Positions 1 to 7,416 of a stretch of 64,000 nt of DNA are shown piece after piece. The notes under the pieces were generated by a model. It ran no database searches. It worked only from the letters and a program-made list of their open reading frames with translations, and was not told where the DNA came from. Position numbers and translations under genes: made by a program. Position 1 is the first letter of the stretch; the number at the start of each line of letters is the position of its first letter. This DNA is from an uncultured Prevotellaceae bacterium (GTDB lineage: Bacteria > Bacteroidota > Bacteroidia > Bacteroidales > Bacteroidaceae): contig CAMHJQ010000005.1 in assembly GCA_946185485.1 (NCBI GenBank), forward strand, positions 1-64,000, written 5' to 3'.

Positions 1-101
1 CTTACGATGTCGATTCCATGGAGGAATGGCAGACTGTAGAGAGGTCTGCACTGCCCATCGATGATTCTTATAACATAACAAGTTCTGACGAAATTCTTTA
101 G
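1..101 (+). CDS. 3' end of an unrecognised gene (cut by window edge)
   Basis: An open frame enters from the left edge (codons in phase with base 3) and stops at TAG 99-101. It gives the last 32 residues of a protein, acidic and serine-rich and ending in SSDEIL. A good rho-independent terminator follows at 124-154, which supports a real gene end. Nothing in so short a tail allows a family call. Confidence 0.55.
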   Translation, partial: YDVDSMEEWQTVERSALPIDDSYNITSSDEIL

Positions 102-460
102 TCTTCGTACTAATCTTGTCGCGGGAGGGGTGTTTTATTGCATCCCTCCTTTTGCTTATCATGACCTTCTGTAGCAAATAGTTTCTCTTTTCTTGTCTCA
201 GCTTCTTTTGCCATATTTCTTTTCTGGGGTTCATCCTGTTTTTACTTTGCAAAGGTAGCATAAGCGTCTTCGGCAAGTACCGTTCCTATTCCTGCACAGA
301 TTTCCCGACAACCTTCCACATTTTCTTCTAAAAAGGCCATAGCCTTGAAGAAAATGGGTATTCCGTGTAATCTGCTGGTAATTACTTGCCTTTGCTGACG
401 CTGGATTTATGCTCTTTAATGCACGTAAAAAGCAAGTAGAACCCTTTAAAATTTTGGTAT
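102..460. other. Intergenic region before the DUF2851 gene
   Basis: Apart from the terminator at 124-154, the only structure I see is a near-palindrome at 241-259 (TACTTTGCAAAGGTA core). Read on the minus strand it contains TACCTTTG, a -7-like box, but no minus-strand gene lies downstream. I see no convincing plus-strand TAnnTTTG box close to the gene at 461 and no coding frame. Confidence 0.5.
124..154 (+). terminator. Rho-independent terminator
   Basis: Stem GGAGGGGTG (124-132) pairs with CATCCCTCC (141-149) with one G-T pair, and a short T tract follows. It lies 22 bp after the stop at 101 and probably ends that transcript. Confidence 0.75.
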
Positions 461-1486
461 ATGGCAAACGTTAATGACAGAAACAGCAAGAAGATCGAGA
501 AAAATTTCTCTCCCATAGTAGAAGGTCTGATGGCTTATTGCTTCAGGCATAAGTTGGAGAAGAGCCTTCTTTCTACGAAAGGTGAAAAGGTCGAGATTAT
601 CGACCAAGGGATATACAACAGAAAAGAAGGCGCAGACTTCTTCAATGCAAAGATGTATATTGACAACATTCTTTGGGTTGGAAATGTCCTGATTATCCCT
701 CGTTCCTCAGACTGGTACGTCAGAGGCTATCAGAAGTCATCGAACGACTTCTTCAAGAATATTATCCTTGCTCTCGTTGCAGAGGTCGATACCGATATCA
801 CCGACTTAGACGGTAAAACTATCCGTCAGTGCTGCTACACCATTCCTGAAAACGTCAGGAATAACTATAACATCCTTATCTCCGATGAAGGCTGTGAGGC
901 CTGCCAGAACTTCCGGAAGGATAGCATAACACGCCTTACCGCTCATGCTTGGATGGCAGCCTTAGAGACTGAATGGCTCGAAGAAGCCACTCAGATATTC
1001 CATAAGAATGCTGCCAAGAGTTCATGGCATGGCGTTCTATCCTCTGCTGTCGCTTCATCTACTGTCATCACAAACCTCTCTGAGAAGTTCATGAGTGACA
1101 TCATCAAGGCTGAGTCAGCAAATGAAGCACGTCAGATCATCAAGGATTTCCTTGCTCTGACTCACAAACCAAACAGCAATAACGCTGTTGAGTACATTCT
1201 GGTAAATGTCATTATTCCTTGGCTCTTCGCTTACGGACGTCACGCAAGGAAGGAAACGCTCTGCGACAAGGCTTTTGACTTCACAGAGGTGACTCGATCT
1301 TATTCCGCAGAGTCTTTCTACTTTCCTTATGTCAAGCAACTCAACGGTGCTGAGACAGCAACGGTAAGATACCTTAAAAAGGAATACTGCGATAAGAAGC
1401 GTTGCTGCAGTTGCCGTTTCGGTCATGAGTTTATGAGACATTACAAGTCTTCACATAAAGCCTTGCAACTCTCGATGCTATTCTAA
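461..1486 (+). CDS. DUF2851 family protein
   Basis: A 341-residue protein. The N-terminal part matches the hallmark pattern of DUF2851: a VEIIDQGIYN segment, then GADFFNAKMYIDNILWVGNV and RSSDWY..G. Near the C-terminus a Cys-rich RCCSCRFGHEF segment matches the family's usual ending. DUF2851 proteins are widespread, usually single-copy chromosomal proteins of Bacteroidetes with no established function, and this one seems somewhat shorter than the usual length. The gene is flanked by terminators on both sides (124-154 and 1513-1540), so it is probably monocistronic. It may be a chromosomal flank or an element-borne paralogue; the sequence does not decide this. The ATG at 461 fits the start of similarity. 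Confidence 0.85.
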   Translation: MANVNDRNSKKIEKNFSPIVEGLMAYCFRHKLEKSLLSTKGEKVEIIDQGIYNRKEGADFFNAKMYIDNILWVGNVLIIPRSSDWYVRGYQKSSNDFFKNIILALVAEVDTDITDLDGKTIRQCCYTIPENVRNNYNILISDEGCEACQNFRKDSITRLTAHAWMAALETEWLEEATQIFHKNAAKSSWHGVLSSAVASSTVITNLSEKFMSDIIKAESANEARQIIKDFLALTHKPNSNNAVEYILVNVIIPWLFAYGRHARKETLCDKAFDFTEVTRSYSAESFYFPYVKQLNGAETATVRYLKKEYCDKKRCCSCRFGHEFMRHYKSSHKALQLSMLF

Positions 1487-1512
1487 AAATAGCATCATCT
1501 TCATTATTTCTT

Positions 1513-1540
1513 AAACAGGGATTAAAATTCCCTGTTTTCT
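1513..1540 (+). terminator. Rho-independent terminator after the DUF2851 gene
   Basis: Stem AAACAGGGA (1513-1521) pairs perfectly with TCCCTGTTT (1529-1537) and is followed by T residues. It lies 27 bp after the stop codon at 1486. Confidence 0.85.
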
Positions 1541-1763
1541 TATAAATATTCTGCCTTACGGCTGAAAATTTCCAAATCAACACATAAAATTTCCTCCTTC
1601 AAGGTTTTTATTTCCTTCAAAAGGCTTTTTCTTGCCAAAAAGCAACAAACACACCAGACAATCTTTAGCGAGTTTCTTTTCAAGGTCTCATTATTAATCA
1701 CCATGGAAGGCGATGCCAACGGCTCTTGATTTACCCCTTTTTATATCAGAAAACGACCTCAAA

Positions 1764-1835
1764 GGTCGTAAATGTGTTAAATCAAGAGATTCTTCTAATG
1801 CCATTCAATGAATGACTTTTCTCTTCGTATATTTG
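1764..1835 (+). promoter_or_regulatory. Conserved regulon promoter 1 (left operon)
   Basis: The 24-bp motif at 1764-1787 contains the core AATGTGTTAAATCAAGA. It is followed by exactly 40 bp and a perfect Bacteroidetes -7 box, TATATTTG (1828-1835). No TTTG is found at the usual -33 spacing. The same architecture recurs at four other places in the window. The 5' end of the motif is also part of a small hairpin (CGACCT..AGGTCG, 1754-1768). It would drive transcription toward the genes starting at 2381. Confidence 0.85.
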
Positions 1836-2380
1836 CAGAAAATCAAACAAACGAAAAATTTTAGATGATGTTAAATTCAACTTTCCGATTTTCTGCATCT
1901 CCAAATAATAATTATTTGGGTGTTTTTCAAAAATTCAAGAATAAAAAACTCCTTCCGGCTCTTTTGTTCCCGTGTTCCCATACCCCTTTTCCTTGGATGT
2001 CACCTCTGCCAAAAGCAAGGTGTTCCACTGTTATTCCTACCTTTTTACCTTGCAAAGGTATGGAGGGCAGGGATATGCCAAGAACCATTCATAACACTAT
2101 TCCTTCATAAATTGTTATAGAACCCTTCCTGATTTTCTTCTTTACGCCTCTCAAAAAGAGCCTAAAGAAAATAAGGCTTTCCATAAAATTTAATCGGAAT
2201 TTCTTGGGCGTTTATCCCTTTGATCCCTCTCATTAGAACCTGCAAGTAAAAAGGCAAACAGTGAAACATCGTACCGATGACATAAATAAAAAAAAGGGCA
2301 TAGTGAACAACAAAAGAGATTCTAAAAGTAAAGGCTCCAGCTCACATAACCCGATAACTTCATAAACAAACAACGGCAAT

Positions 2381-2662
2381 ATGGTAGATTTCAAAAAACT
2401 CTCGAAAATCAGTAATGCTTCTGGCGAGATTGTTGCCAAAGAGCATCCCGAATATGACCAGTATGTTAGTCATGCTTTCCAACTTGGCTTTCAAGGTGGG
2501 TATTGTTTTGCAGAAAATTATCCTGATTATAACACTGACAATCTTGATAAGGTTGCAGAAATGTATATGAGACAAGCAAATCCTTATTATACGGAGGAAG
2601 AAAAGAAGGCTTATATCTTGGGTTATAAACGTGCATTCTCATACGTAACTAATAAAAAATAG
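2381..2662 (+). CDS. Hypothetical protein, first gene of left operon
   Basis: A 93-residue soluble protein, not recognised. It is rich in Tyr, Phe and Glu, with a lysine-rich start, a central QLGFQGGYCFAENYPDY segment and a helical C-terminal half. No signal peptide or membrane segment is visible. It starts about 545 nt downstream of the conserved -7 box at 1828 and ends 6 nt before the next gene, so it appears to lead an eight-gene operon running to 6466. Codon use and close packing support a real gene. Confidence 0.7.
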   Translation: MVDFKKLSKISNASGEIVAKEHPEYDQYVSHAFQLGFQGGYCFAENYPDYNTDNLDKVAEMYMRQANPYYTEEEKKAYILGYKRAFSYVTNKK

Positions 2663-2668
2663 TAATAT

Positions 2669-3205
2669 ATGAAAACGAAAGTAATGAATTTCTCTAACGA
2701 TAAATTCCACGTTAGAAAGGTGGTAGAGGGTATGGATGCGGTTATCGTTTCTTTGTATAGTCCTGTCATTTCGGCAGAGCAATGGAATAAACTACGTGAT
2801 AATATATGTGGGTGTACTGATATTGCAGATACAGCCATAGTATTCTTTGATTATATTGCTATCAATGGCGATGTGGATCGTTTCTATTCTGTTACGGTGG
2901 GTGACTGGCGCAGACTGGGCTTCTCTGGTAATAATATCAAATATTGTAAGGCTCCAGAAGAGATTGAAACAAATTGTAACTTTTGGATTTTCAATGATAA
3001 CTTTGATATAATGAAAGCTTCTGTCTTAACTCCAAAATGGAAGGAGAGAATCAGAAAGAATGTGACGATGGCTGTTATGAAGGTTATGTTCAATAATCAG
3101 GCTGTAGATATTCAGAAGAGTTTCCGTTCTATCGGGATGTCAGAGGTCGAAATCAAGATGTGGTTCGAGCGTACCATCCGTGACCTCTATAATCCATATA
3201 AATAA
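2669..3205 (+). CDS. Hypothetical protein
   Basis: A 178-residue protein, not recognised. It looks like a soluble alpha/beta protein: an N-terminal strand-rich half containing AIVFFDYIAINGDVDRFYSV and a helical C-terminal third with basic and aromatic residues. No signal peptide, membrane segment or catalytic motif can be named. It sits 6 nt after the preceding gene and 27 nt before the next one, consistent with co-transcription. Confidence 0.7.
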   Translation: MKTKVMNFSNDKFHVRKVVEGMDAVIVSLYSPVISAEQWNKLRDNICGCTDIADTAIVFFDYIAINGDVDRFYSVTVGDWRRLGFSGNNIKYCKAPEEIETNCNFWIFNDNFDIMKASVLTPKWKERIRKNVTMAVMKVMFNNQAVDIQKSFRSIGMSEVEIKMWFERTIRDLYNPYK

Positions 3206-3232
3206 TAACAATAACTAATAACAACTATCTAT

Positions 3233-3766
3233 ATGAAACAGTTCAGATTTATTGAAAGCCGAAAGAATGCACAGTGGAGTTTCCAACTCTCTGATGGCCG
3301 TATCATCGAGGTGATGACCCTTGATGGAAAGTTTGTGTTCAAGTTCGATACACCCATCAATCTTGAAACAAGGGAAATTGGCTCACAGCCGCCCTATACT
3401 CCTGGTGCATTGGATAATGTTGAACTCCCTGATGGGTTTACGACCCTTAATCAACTCACTAAGCAGAAGTTAGGTAAGACCCTATACTGTTACGATGAAT
3501 ATGAAATCAATCTGGGTTATAAGCCTAATATGACTATCAAGAAGGCTATTCGTATTGCCAAAGAGTTTCAGAAAAACGGCTTCATGGTTACACCACAGGC
3601 TATCATGCACAACTACGACGCATGGAAAGCCGGTTGGAAAGTAGGCTATCGTGACGAAGAAAACGGATATCATCTCTTTACACCCTGCGGCGGTAATCCT
3701 TTCGATCTGCGTGCAACTACTCTGGAAGAGTGCTGTGCTGACTGGCAGATAACATATCTATGCTGA
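3233..3766 (+). CDS. Hypothetical protein
   Basis: A 177-residue protein, not recognised. The N-terminal third is strand-like with an aromatic-rich start (FRFIESRKNAQWSFQLSDG). The middle carries a helical segment around MTIKKAIRIAKEFQKNGF. The C-terminus is cysteine-rich (EECCADWQITYLC) after a CGGNPFDLRATT stretch. No secretion signal is visible. It lies inside the tight left operon, 18 nt before the small zinc-ribbon-like gene. Confidence 0.7.
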   Translation: MKQFRFIESRKNAQWSFQLSDGRIIEVMTLDGKFVFKFDTPINLETREIGSQPPYTPGALDNVELPDGFTTLNQLTKQKLGKTLYCYDEYEINLGYKPNMTIKKAIRIAKEFQKNGFMVTPQAIMHNYDAWKAGWKVGYRDEENGYHLFTPCGGNPFDLRATTLEECCADWQITYLC

Positions 3767-3784
3767 TTATAATCCTTATGAGTT

Positions 3785-3991
3785 ATGGAGAAAATGAAAT
3801 GTCGGAGGTGCAGGTACCTCAATTATGATTTCCTCGATGACAAATATGAGCCGGAATCACCTCCTTTCTGCGGTCTGCATGGACGTACGACGGTTGATCC
3901 GGACGGTGAACAACAAGATCTCAATCATCGCGGAGGGTGTGGTTTTGCTGATAAGGATAAACCGATAGAACTTAAAATAATGTTTGTCTAA
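3785..3991 (+). CDS. Small four-cysteine, zinc-ribbon-like protein
   Basis: A 68-residue protein with four cysteines arranged as CxxC (Cys6, Cys9), Cys29 in PPFCGLHG and Cys52 in RGGCGF. This spacing suits binding of a single zinc ion, so a small zinc-ribbon-like fold is plausible, but the family is not recognised. It is acidic overall, with no signal peptide or membrane segment. It is embedded in the left operon (18 nt after the previous gene, 20 nt before the next). It might be an adaptor for one of its neighbours; this is inference. Confidence 0.7.
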   Translation: MEKMKCRRCRYLNYDFLDDKYEPESPPFCGLHGRTTVDPDGEQQDLNHRGGCGFADKDKPIELKIMFV

Positions 3992-4011
3992 CAATTAAAT
4001 ATCAAAGAATA

Positions 4012-4863
4012 ATGGGTAATACAAATAACACGAAGTTTCAACTTCCCGTTCCTACCGAGGAAGAACTGAAGGAGGCTCATACCAATTATATGTGCTTTCT
4101 TAAAAATAACCGCAATAATTTCTCCTACTGGTTCCCGAAAATTTCAGTGGTTAAGCATCATGGTATCAGTATTCCTGATAGCCGTATTATAGAAGTTCCT
4201 GAAGAAATCTATAAAGCATTTTTCTTAGAATCACCTGGCGATAGACGTTCCATCCGTCAGTTTGTTCATAAATCCATCCTTCCTGTCATCCGATCTCATT
4301 TTAATGGTAAAGAGGTGTTCGTTAAGAATGGATGCTACTCTGGTAAATTCCGCTTCGATAAGTGCTGCCATCTGCCTGCAAATGCTACACTCAAAACTAT
4401 CACAGAGCATCTGTGTGAAATTCAGTATGATTCTCTGATGAAAGACAAAGCAGGTGATCTGGAAATTATTCTGCGTGAATGGATTAAGCCAGAGGACGGC
4501 ACCAAAACCATCTATGGTGGTATGCCGCTCAGGACTGAGATCCGTCTATTCTATGACTTTACAGAACACAAACCACTCTATTGGGTGAATTACTGGGATT
4601 GGGATTACTGCCATGATGCTATTTGTTGGCATCCGGAAGATAAGGATGTTTATGAGGAATATTATCCTTATATTGAAGAAGAAGCCAAATTATACTGCAA
4701 GGATAATTGGCAGTTGGTACTTGATGCTTTGGCTCATGTGAAGGATTTGGATGGCAAATGGAGCGTTGACTTTATTCTGGAGAAAAATGGAGTATGGCTT
4801 ATTGATATGGCCATCGCCAGTATGAGTGCTTATTGGAATCCTACAAGAAACGATTATATCTAA
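4012..4863 (+). CDS. ATP-grasp-like protein (tentative)
   Basis: A 283-residue soluble protein. Three segments suggest an ATP-grasp fold related to the D123-like group: VFVKNGCYSGKFRFDKC (a candidate nucleotide-binding lysine loop), GMPLRTEIRLFYDF (central strand with Arg/Glu), and near the C-terminus WSVDFILEKNGVWLIDMAIAS, like the metal-binding strand pair of ATP-grasp enzymes. If correct it would be an ATP-dependent carboxylate-amine or similar ligase; the substrate cannot be inferred. It sits 20 nt after the four-Cys protein and 5 nt before the next gene. The coding call is firm, the family call only moderate. Confidence 0.7.
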   Translation: MGNTNNTKFQLPVPTEEELKEAHTNYMCFLKNNRNNFSYWFPKISVVKHHGISIPDSRIIEVPEEIYKAFFLESPGDRRSIRQFVHKSILPVIRSHFNGKEVFVKNGCYSGKFRFDKCCHLPANATLKTITEHLCEIQYDSLMKDKAGDLEIILREWIKPEDGTKTIYGGMPLRTEIRLFYDFTEHKPLYWVNYWDWDYCHDAICWHPEDKDVYEEYYPYIEEEAKLYCKDNWQLVLDALAHVKDLDGKWSVDFILEKNGVWLIDMAIASMSAYWNPTRNDYI

Positions 4864-4868
4864 GAAAT

Positions 4869-5135
4869 ATGGCAAAGAGATGTACATTGCTGCAGCACGG
4901 AGAGAAGCGTATGAATAACGATCTTCTTCCTCGCCAGTGGAGGGATGACGCTATGCACATGAGTGATAACAACCCCACAACATATAATAGTCAGGCATTC
5001 ATGGAAGAGTCTGCTTTCGATGCGAACTCTATCGATGACTTTGATAATTTTGAAGAAAAGCCTGTCTATGATTATCTTGGCAGGGAGATTGGCGTAAAAT
5101 CCGTGGTCGGTAGAAAAAAGAGAAAGAATAAGTAA
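4869..5135 (+). CDS. Hypothetical small acidic protein
   Basis: An 88-residue protein, not recognised. I place the start at ATG 4869, five nt after the stop of the preceding gene, rather than at an earlier in-frame ATG (4833) that would overlap that gene; ATG 4911 is another option. The middle is acidic (DANSIDDFDNFEEK) and the C-terminus is strongly basic (GRKKRKNK). It ends 6 nt before the SLOG-family gene. Confidence 0.6.
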   Translation: MAKRCTLLQHGEKRMNNDLLPRQWRDDAMHMSDNNPTTYNSQAFMEESAFDANSIDDFDNFEEKPVYDYLGREIGVKSVVGRKKRKNK

Positions 5136-5141
5136 AAGACA

Positions 5142-5597
5142 ATGGATAATCATAATTATCATATCCTCATTGCCGGCACTCGCAGTTTCGATGATTACGA
5201 GCTGCTGAAAAAGGTGTGTGATAACACTTTTCATATTTTATCTGAAATAGGTGATATTGTCATAGTCAGCGGTGCGGCCAGCGGTGCAGACCGTCTGGGG
5301 GAAAGATATGCTTATGAGAATAATTATAAGGTTTTGCGGTTCCCTGCAGACTGGAAGAAACACGGAAAGGCTGCAGGCCCTATCCGTAACGCTGAAATGG
5401 CTGCCATAGCAGACTTTTTTATTCTCTTCTGGGATGGTTGTTCAGCAGGCTCTAAAAACATGCTGATAAACGCCCAGAAACACGCTATGCCTGGTATTGT
5501 TATCAGATATACATCTGTAAATATCAAAGAAGTTATAGATGCTATAGATAAAAGGGTTTATTCTGCACTTAGAAAAGAAATGGACTTTAGATTATGA
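5142..5597 (+). CDS. SLOG / DUF2493 (YspA-like) protein
   Basis: A 151-residue Rossmann-like protein. Recognisable signatures are the N-terminal strand plus IAGTRSFDDYELL, then IVIVSGAASGADRLGERYA (the glycine-rich nucleotide-binding loop), RFPADWKKHGKAAGPIRN, and MLINAQKH near the end. These match the DUF2493/YspA branch of the SLOG superfamily. Such proteins are thought to bind or process nucleotides or nucleotide-derived ligands, and are common in phages, mobile elements and some conflict systems. Next to an ATP-grasp-like protein it suggests a nucleotide-linked function for this operon (inference). Its stop overlaps the next start by 4 bp. Confidence 0.9.
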   Translation: MDNHNYHILIAGTRSFDDYELLKKVCDNTFHILSEIGDIVIVSGAASGADRLGERYAYENNYKVLRFPADWKKHGKAAGPIRNAEMAAIADFFILFWDGCSAGSKNMLINAQKHAMPGIVIRYTSVNIKEVIDAIDKRVYSALRKEMDFRL

Positions 5598-6466
5598 GAA
5601 ACGAAGATATTTCAATGATGAACCTATGCAAGTTCCTCACTTATGAGGGTGATGAAGTCTTCGGACATGATTACCGTCATCCGGCTCCGCTGACGGTAGG
5701 TTTGCCTTCTGAGTCTTGGGAGTGGCAGCAATATCAGTATTTCCTCAAAAGTGCATCGTTGAACGTACAGCGGTATTATGCCGATTGTCATAAAATTCCG
5801 AATGATTATCTGATAGTAAGAAAGGATGCTTTCACTCCCGAAACTTGTCGTGAGGAGTTAATGATGATAGACCTTCCCAATCACTGTGTCGCCATTCCTA
5901 TGAAATGGGTTTTCCGCGATAAGGATATGACCCTGTTTGAACAGTGGGAGGTAATCAAAATAAACCGAATGGATCTTCCAAAGAGAGTAAGAAACGCTCC
6001 TTCTCTAATGAAAGCTCTGGAAAAGGCTTATGAGGTTGATTTTGAAGATGGGTTTAAAGATCTTTTCTACGACCTTCAGAAAGAGAATCCAGAGGAATTT
6101 AACCGAAGAAAAAACTATATCGATGTAAGAAGGAATGAAATAGTAAAAGAGGTCAAGCAGATAAACAAATTAATCAAGAATCTCCGTGCCACTCGCAATA
6201 ACGAGTGGACAGACAAATACGATTGGGTGTTTCATGAATATGAACTCTCACCCAAATCAAATTGGCAGGATTTTGGCTTTTACTGTGAAAACAGGGATTG
6301 GGCTGATGGTGACCCTTGGAGCATTGTCGGCTATCTGAGAAAGGAAGGCTCCGTTGTCTGGCAGCTTTCAAAATATACAGAAAAAATCATTGCTCTCAGT
6401 AAGGAGAGTGATGAACTCTGGAGTAAAGGACGTTTTGACGTCTATAGTTACACATTTATGGATTGA
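5594..6466 (+). CDS. Hypothetical protein, last gene of left operon
   Basis: A 290-residue protein, not recognised. The N-terminal half is mixed, with many aromatic residues (SESWEWQQYQYF). Around residues 140-200 there is a charged helical stretch (FNRRKNYIDVRRNEIVKEVK) that could form a coiled coil. The C-terminal part is Trp-rich. No signal peptide or membrane segment is visible. It overlaps the SLOG gene by 4 bp (ATGA), implying translational coupling, and is followed by a strong terminator at 6525-6557. Confidence 0.75.
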   Translation: MRNEDISMMNLCKFLTYEGDEVFGHDYRHPAPLTVGLPSESWEWQQYQYFLKSASLNVQRYYADCHKIPNDYLIVRKDAFTPETCREELMMIDLPNHCVAIPMKWVFRDKDMTLFEQWEVIKINRMDLPKRVRNAPSLMKALEKAYEVDFEDGFKDLFYDLQKENPEEFNRRKNYIDVRRNEIVKEVKQINKLIKNLRATRNNEWTDKYDWVFHEYELSPKSNWQDFGFYCENRDWADGDPWSIVGYLRKEGSVVWQLSKYTEKIIALSKESDELWSKGRFDVYSYTFMD

Positions 6467-6524
6467 CACAGTTTGTTTTTTACTTTTATTCATAATTTTG
6501 ACTCGTTTGTTTGAATGAAGAAGG

Positions 6525-6557
6525 CACCCTCCCGTCGTGATGACGCGAGGGTGTTTT
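6525..6557. terminator. Bidirectional terminator between convergent genes
   Basis: Arms CACCCTC (6525-6531) and GAGGGTG (6547-6553), with inner CGTC/GACG pairing, are followed by TTTT on the plus strand. It separates the left operon (ends 6466, plus) from the convergent gene ending at 6561 (minus). Confidence 0.85.
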
Positions 6558-6560
6558 AAG

Positions 6561-6974
6561 TTAAACCTCAACGTGAGTTTTCTCTTCTCGGTTGACCGTC
6601 CAAAGACGGTCATATTCCTCGATACCATTCATCTGATCTTCCCGCCCTTGGCGGTAGAACATCTGCGCCATGTCAACGATCTGTTTTCTGGTGAACTCTG
6701 CTCTTTCATCATGAAACACATGATACTTTCGCTCATTGCCATGTTCCTGGTGCCATTTCAATATGGCTTCAAACCAGCCTGCCCACAACATGCTATTGTG
6801 GACGCTCTCATCAATAGAAATGCCCCACATAGCCTTAAAATCTTCGTCGGTAATCTGTGCCGCCTCGCGCTCATAAAACCTCGCCTCTGCCTCGGCAATT
6901 TGCTCAGGCGTAGGGTTAACACTGCCATAAATGGCCTTACGCAACTTCTGTTGCGGAGTCAGTCTTGTACTCAT
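6561..6974 (-). CDS. Hypothetical protein
   Basis: A 137-residue, highly charged, helical protein, not recognised. The N-terminus is TRLTPQQKLRKAIYG; the middle has two tryptophan-rich helices (WGISIDESVHNSMLWAGWFEA). No signal peptide is visible. The start at 6974 is preceded by a GGAGGA Shine-Dalgarno-like site 6 nt upstream, unusual for this genome. Upstream, an inverted repeat AGAAGGG/CCCTTCT (7019-7039) lies in the leader or promoter and could be an operator. The gene stands alone on the minus strand, facing the left operon. Confidence 0.75.
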   Translation of the reverse strand: MSTRLTPQQKLRKAIYGSVNPTPEQIAEAEARFYEREAAQITDEDFKAMWGISIDESVHNSMLWAGWFEAILKWHQEHGNERKYHVFHDERAEFTRKQIVDMAQMFYRQGREDQMNGIEEYDRLWTVNREEKTHVEV

Positions 6975-7018
6975 AATAAATCCTCCAAATATTTAGGTAA
7001 AACAAGAAATATAATAGC

Positions 7019-7039
7019 AGAAGGGAAACAAACCCTTCT
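7019..7039. promoter_or_regulatory. Inverted repeat upstream of the 6561-6974 gene
   Basis: Perfect 7-bp arms AGAAGGG (7019-7025) and CCCTTCT (7033-7039) with a 7-bp loop, 45 bp upstream of the start codon on the minus strand. It could act as an operator or leader hairpin. Confidence 0.45.
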
Positions 7040-7136
7040 ACTTGTATTATATCCAACTTTTTGCCCATTATCGCCATTCTTGGAGAAATTTAACTTATTT
7101 TTAACACATTCCGATACAAAATTCACAGATTTTTGC

Positions 7137-7144
7137 TACCTTTG
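7137..7144 (+). promoter_or_regulatory. -7 box TACCTTTG for the gene at 7169
   Basis: A perfect TAnnTTTG box 24 bp upstream of the start codon. It is embedded in an inverted repeat, CCTTTGC (7139-7145) and GCAAAGG (7155-7161), that would also span the transcription start, so a repressor site or a 5' hairpin is possible. The conserved 40-bp-upstream motif of the other operons is absent here. Confidence 0.65.
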
Positions 7145-7168
7145 CATCAAAATTGCAAAGGATAAGGA

Positions 7169-7369
7169 ATGAAGATAAATAGAATAACTTCTCTTTTCTG
7201 GAGGTGGTGGTATAAATTCCACCCATCTCCATCAAGATATACCAGGCCAGAGGCTCTGGCTATTGCCCGGAAACATAATCTGGAGTATGAGGTCATCAAG
7301 GCGATGGATCATGGATGTACGCCCGATGAAGCACTCCAGGAATGGGATATATATCCCTATAATACTTAA
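7169..7369 (+). CDS. Hypothetical small protein
   Basis: A 66-residue basic protein, not recognised. The N-terminus is amphipathic and Trp-rich (RITSLFWRWWYKFHP) and may associate with the membrane. The C-terminal half looks like a small helical bundle (ARKHNLEYEVIKAMDHGCTPDEALQEW), reminiscent of short helical proteins in which a PDEAL segment caps a helix. It has its own -7 box (7137) and its own terminator (7391-7416), so it is an independent transcription unit. Confidence 0.7.
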   Translation: MKINRITSLFWRWWYKFHPSPSRYTRPEALAIARKHNLEYEVIKAMDHGCTPDEALQEWDIYPYNT

Positions 7370-7390
7370 TATTATCTCCCTTTTTGTATA

Positions 7391-7416
7391 GACCGCTGTT
7401 AAAACAGCGGTTTCTA
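7391..7416 (+). terminator. Rho-independent terminator
   Basis: Perfect 9-bp arms ACCGCTGTT (7392-7400) and AACAGCGGT (7403-7411) followed by TTTC and an AT-rich tail, 21 bp after the stop of the 66-aa gene. Confidence 0.85.

Larger units (their letters stand above)
1487..2380. other. Long gap: terminator, regulated promoter, 540-nt leader
   Basis: It holds the terminator at 1513-1540, the conserved promoter unit at 1764-1835, a perfect palindrome CCAAATAAT-A-ATTATTTGG at 1901-1919, and the palindrome TACCTTGCAAAGGTA at 2046-2060. A frame of 81 codons (1865-2110) starts 30 nt after the -7 box, but its product is Pro/Ser/Phe-rich and does not look like a protein; I treat it as probable leader. 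From about 1841 to 2380 I see no other plausible gene. Confidence 0.5.

Noticed and set aside
1724..1733. Inverted partial copy of the regulon motif (TCTTGATTTA)
   Set aside because: Only 10 bp match and there is no -7 box at 40-bp spacing on the minus strand, so I do not count it as a sixth promoter.
1865..2110. 81-codon frame after promoter 1
   Set aside because: The distance to the -7 box fits a leader-encoded gene, but the Pro/Ser/Phe-rich product lacks any domain or codon support. Kept only as a note in the gap entry.
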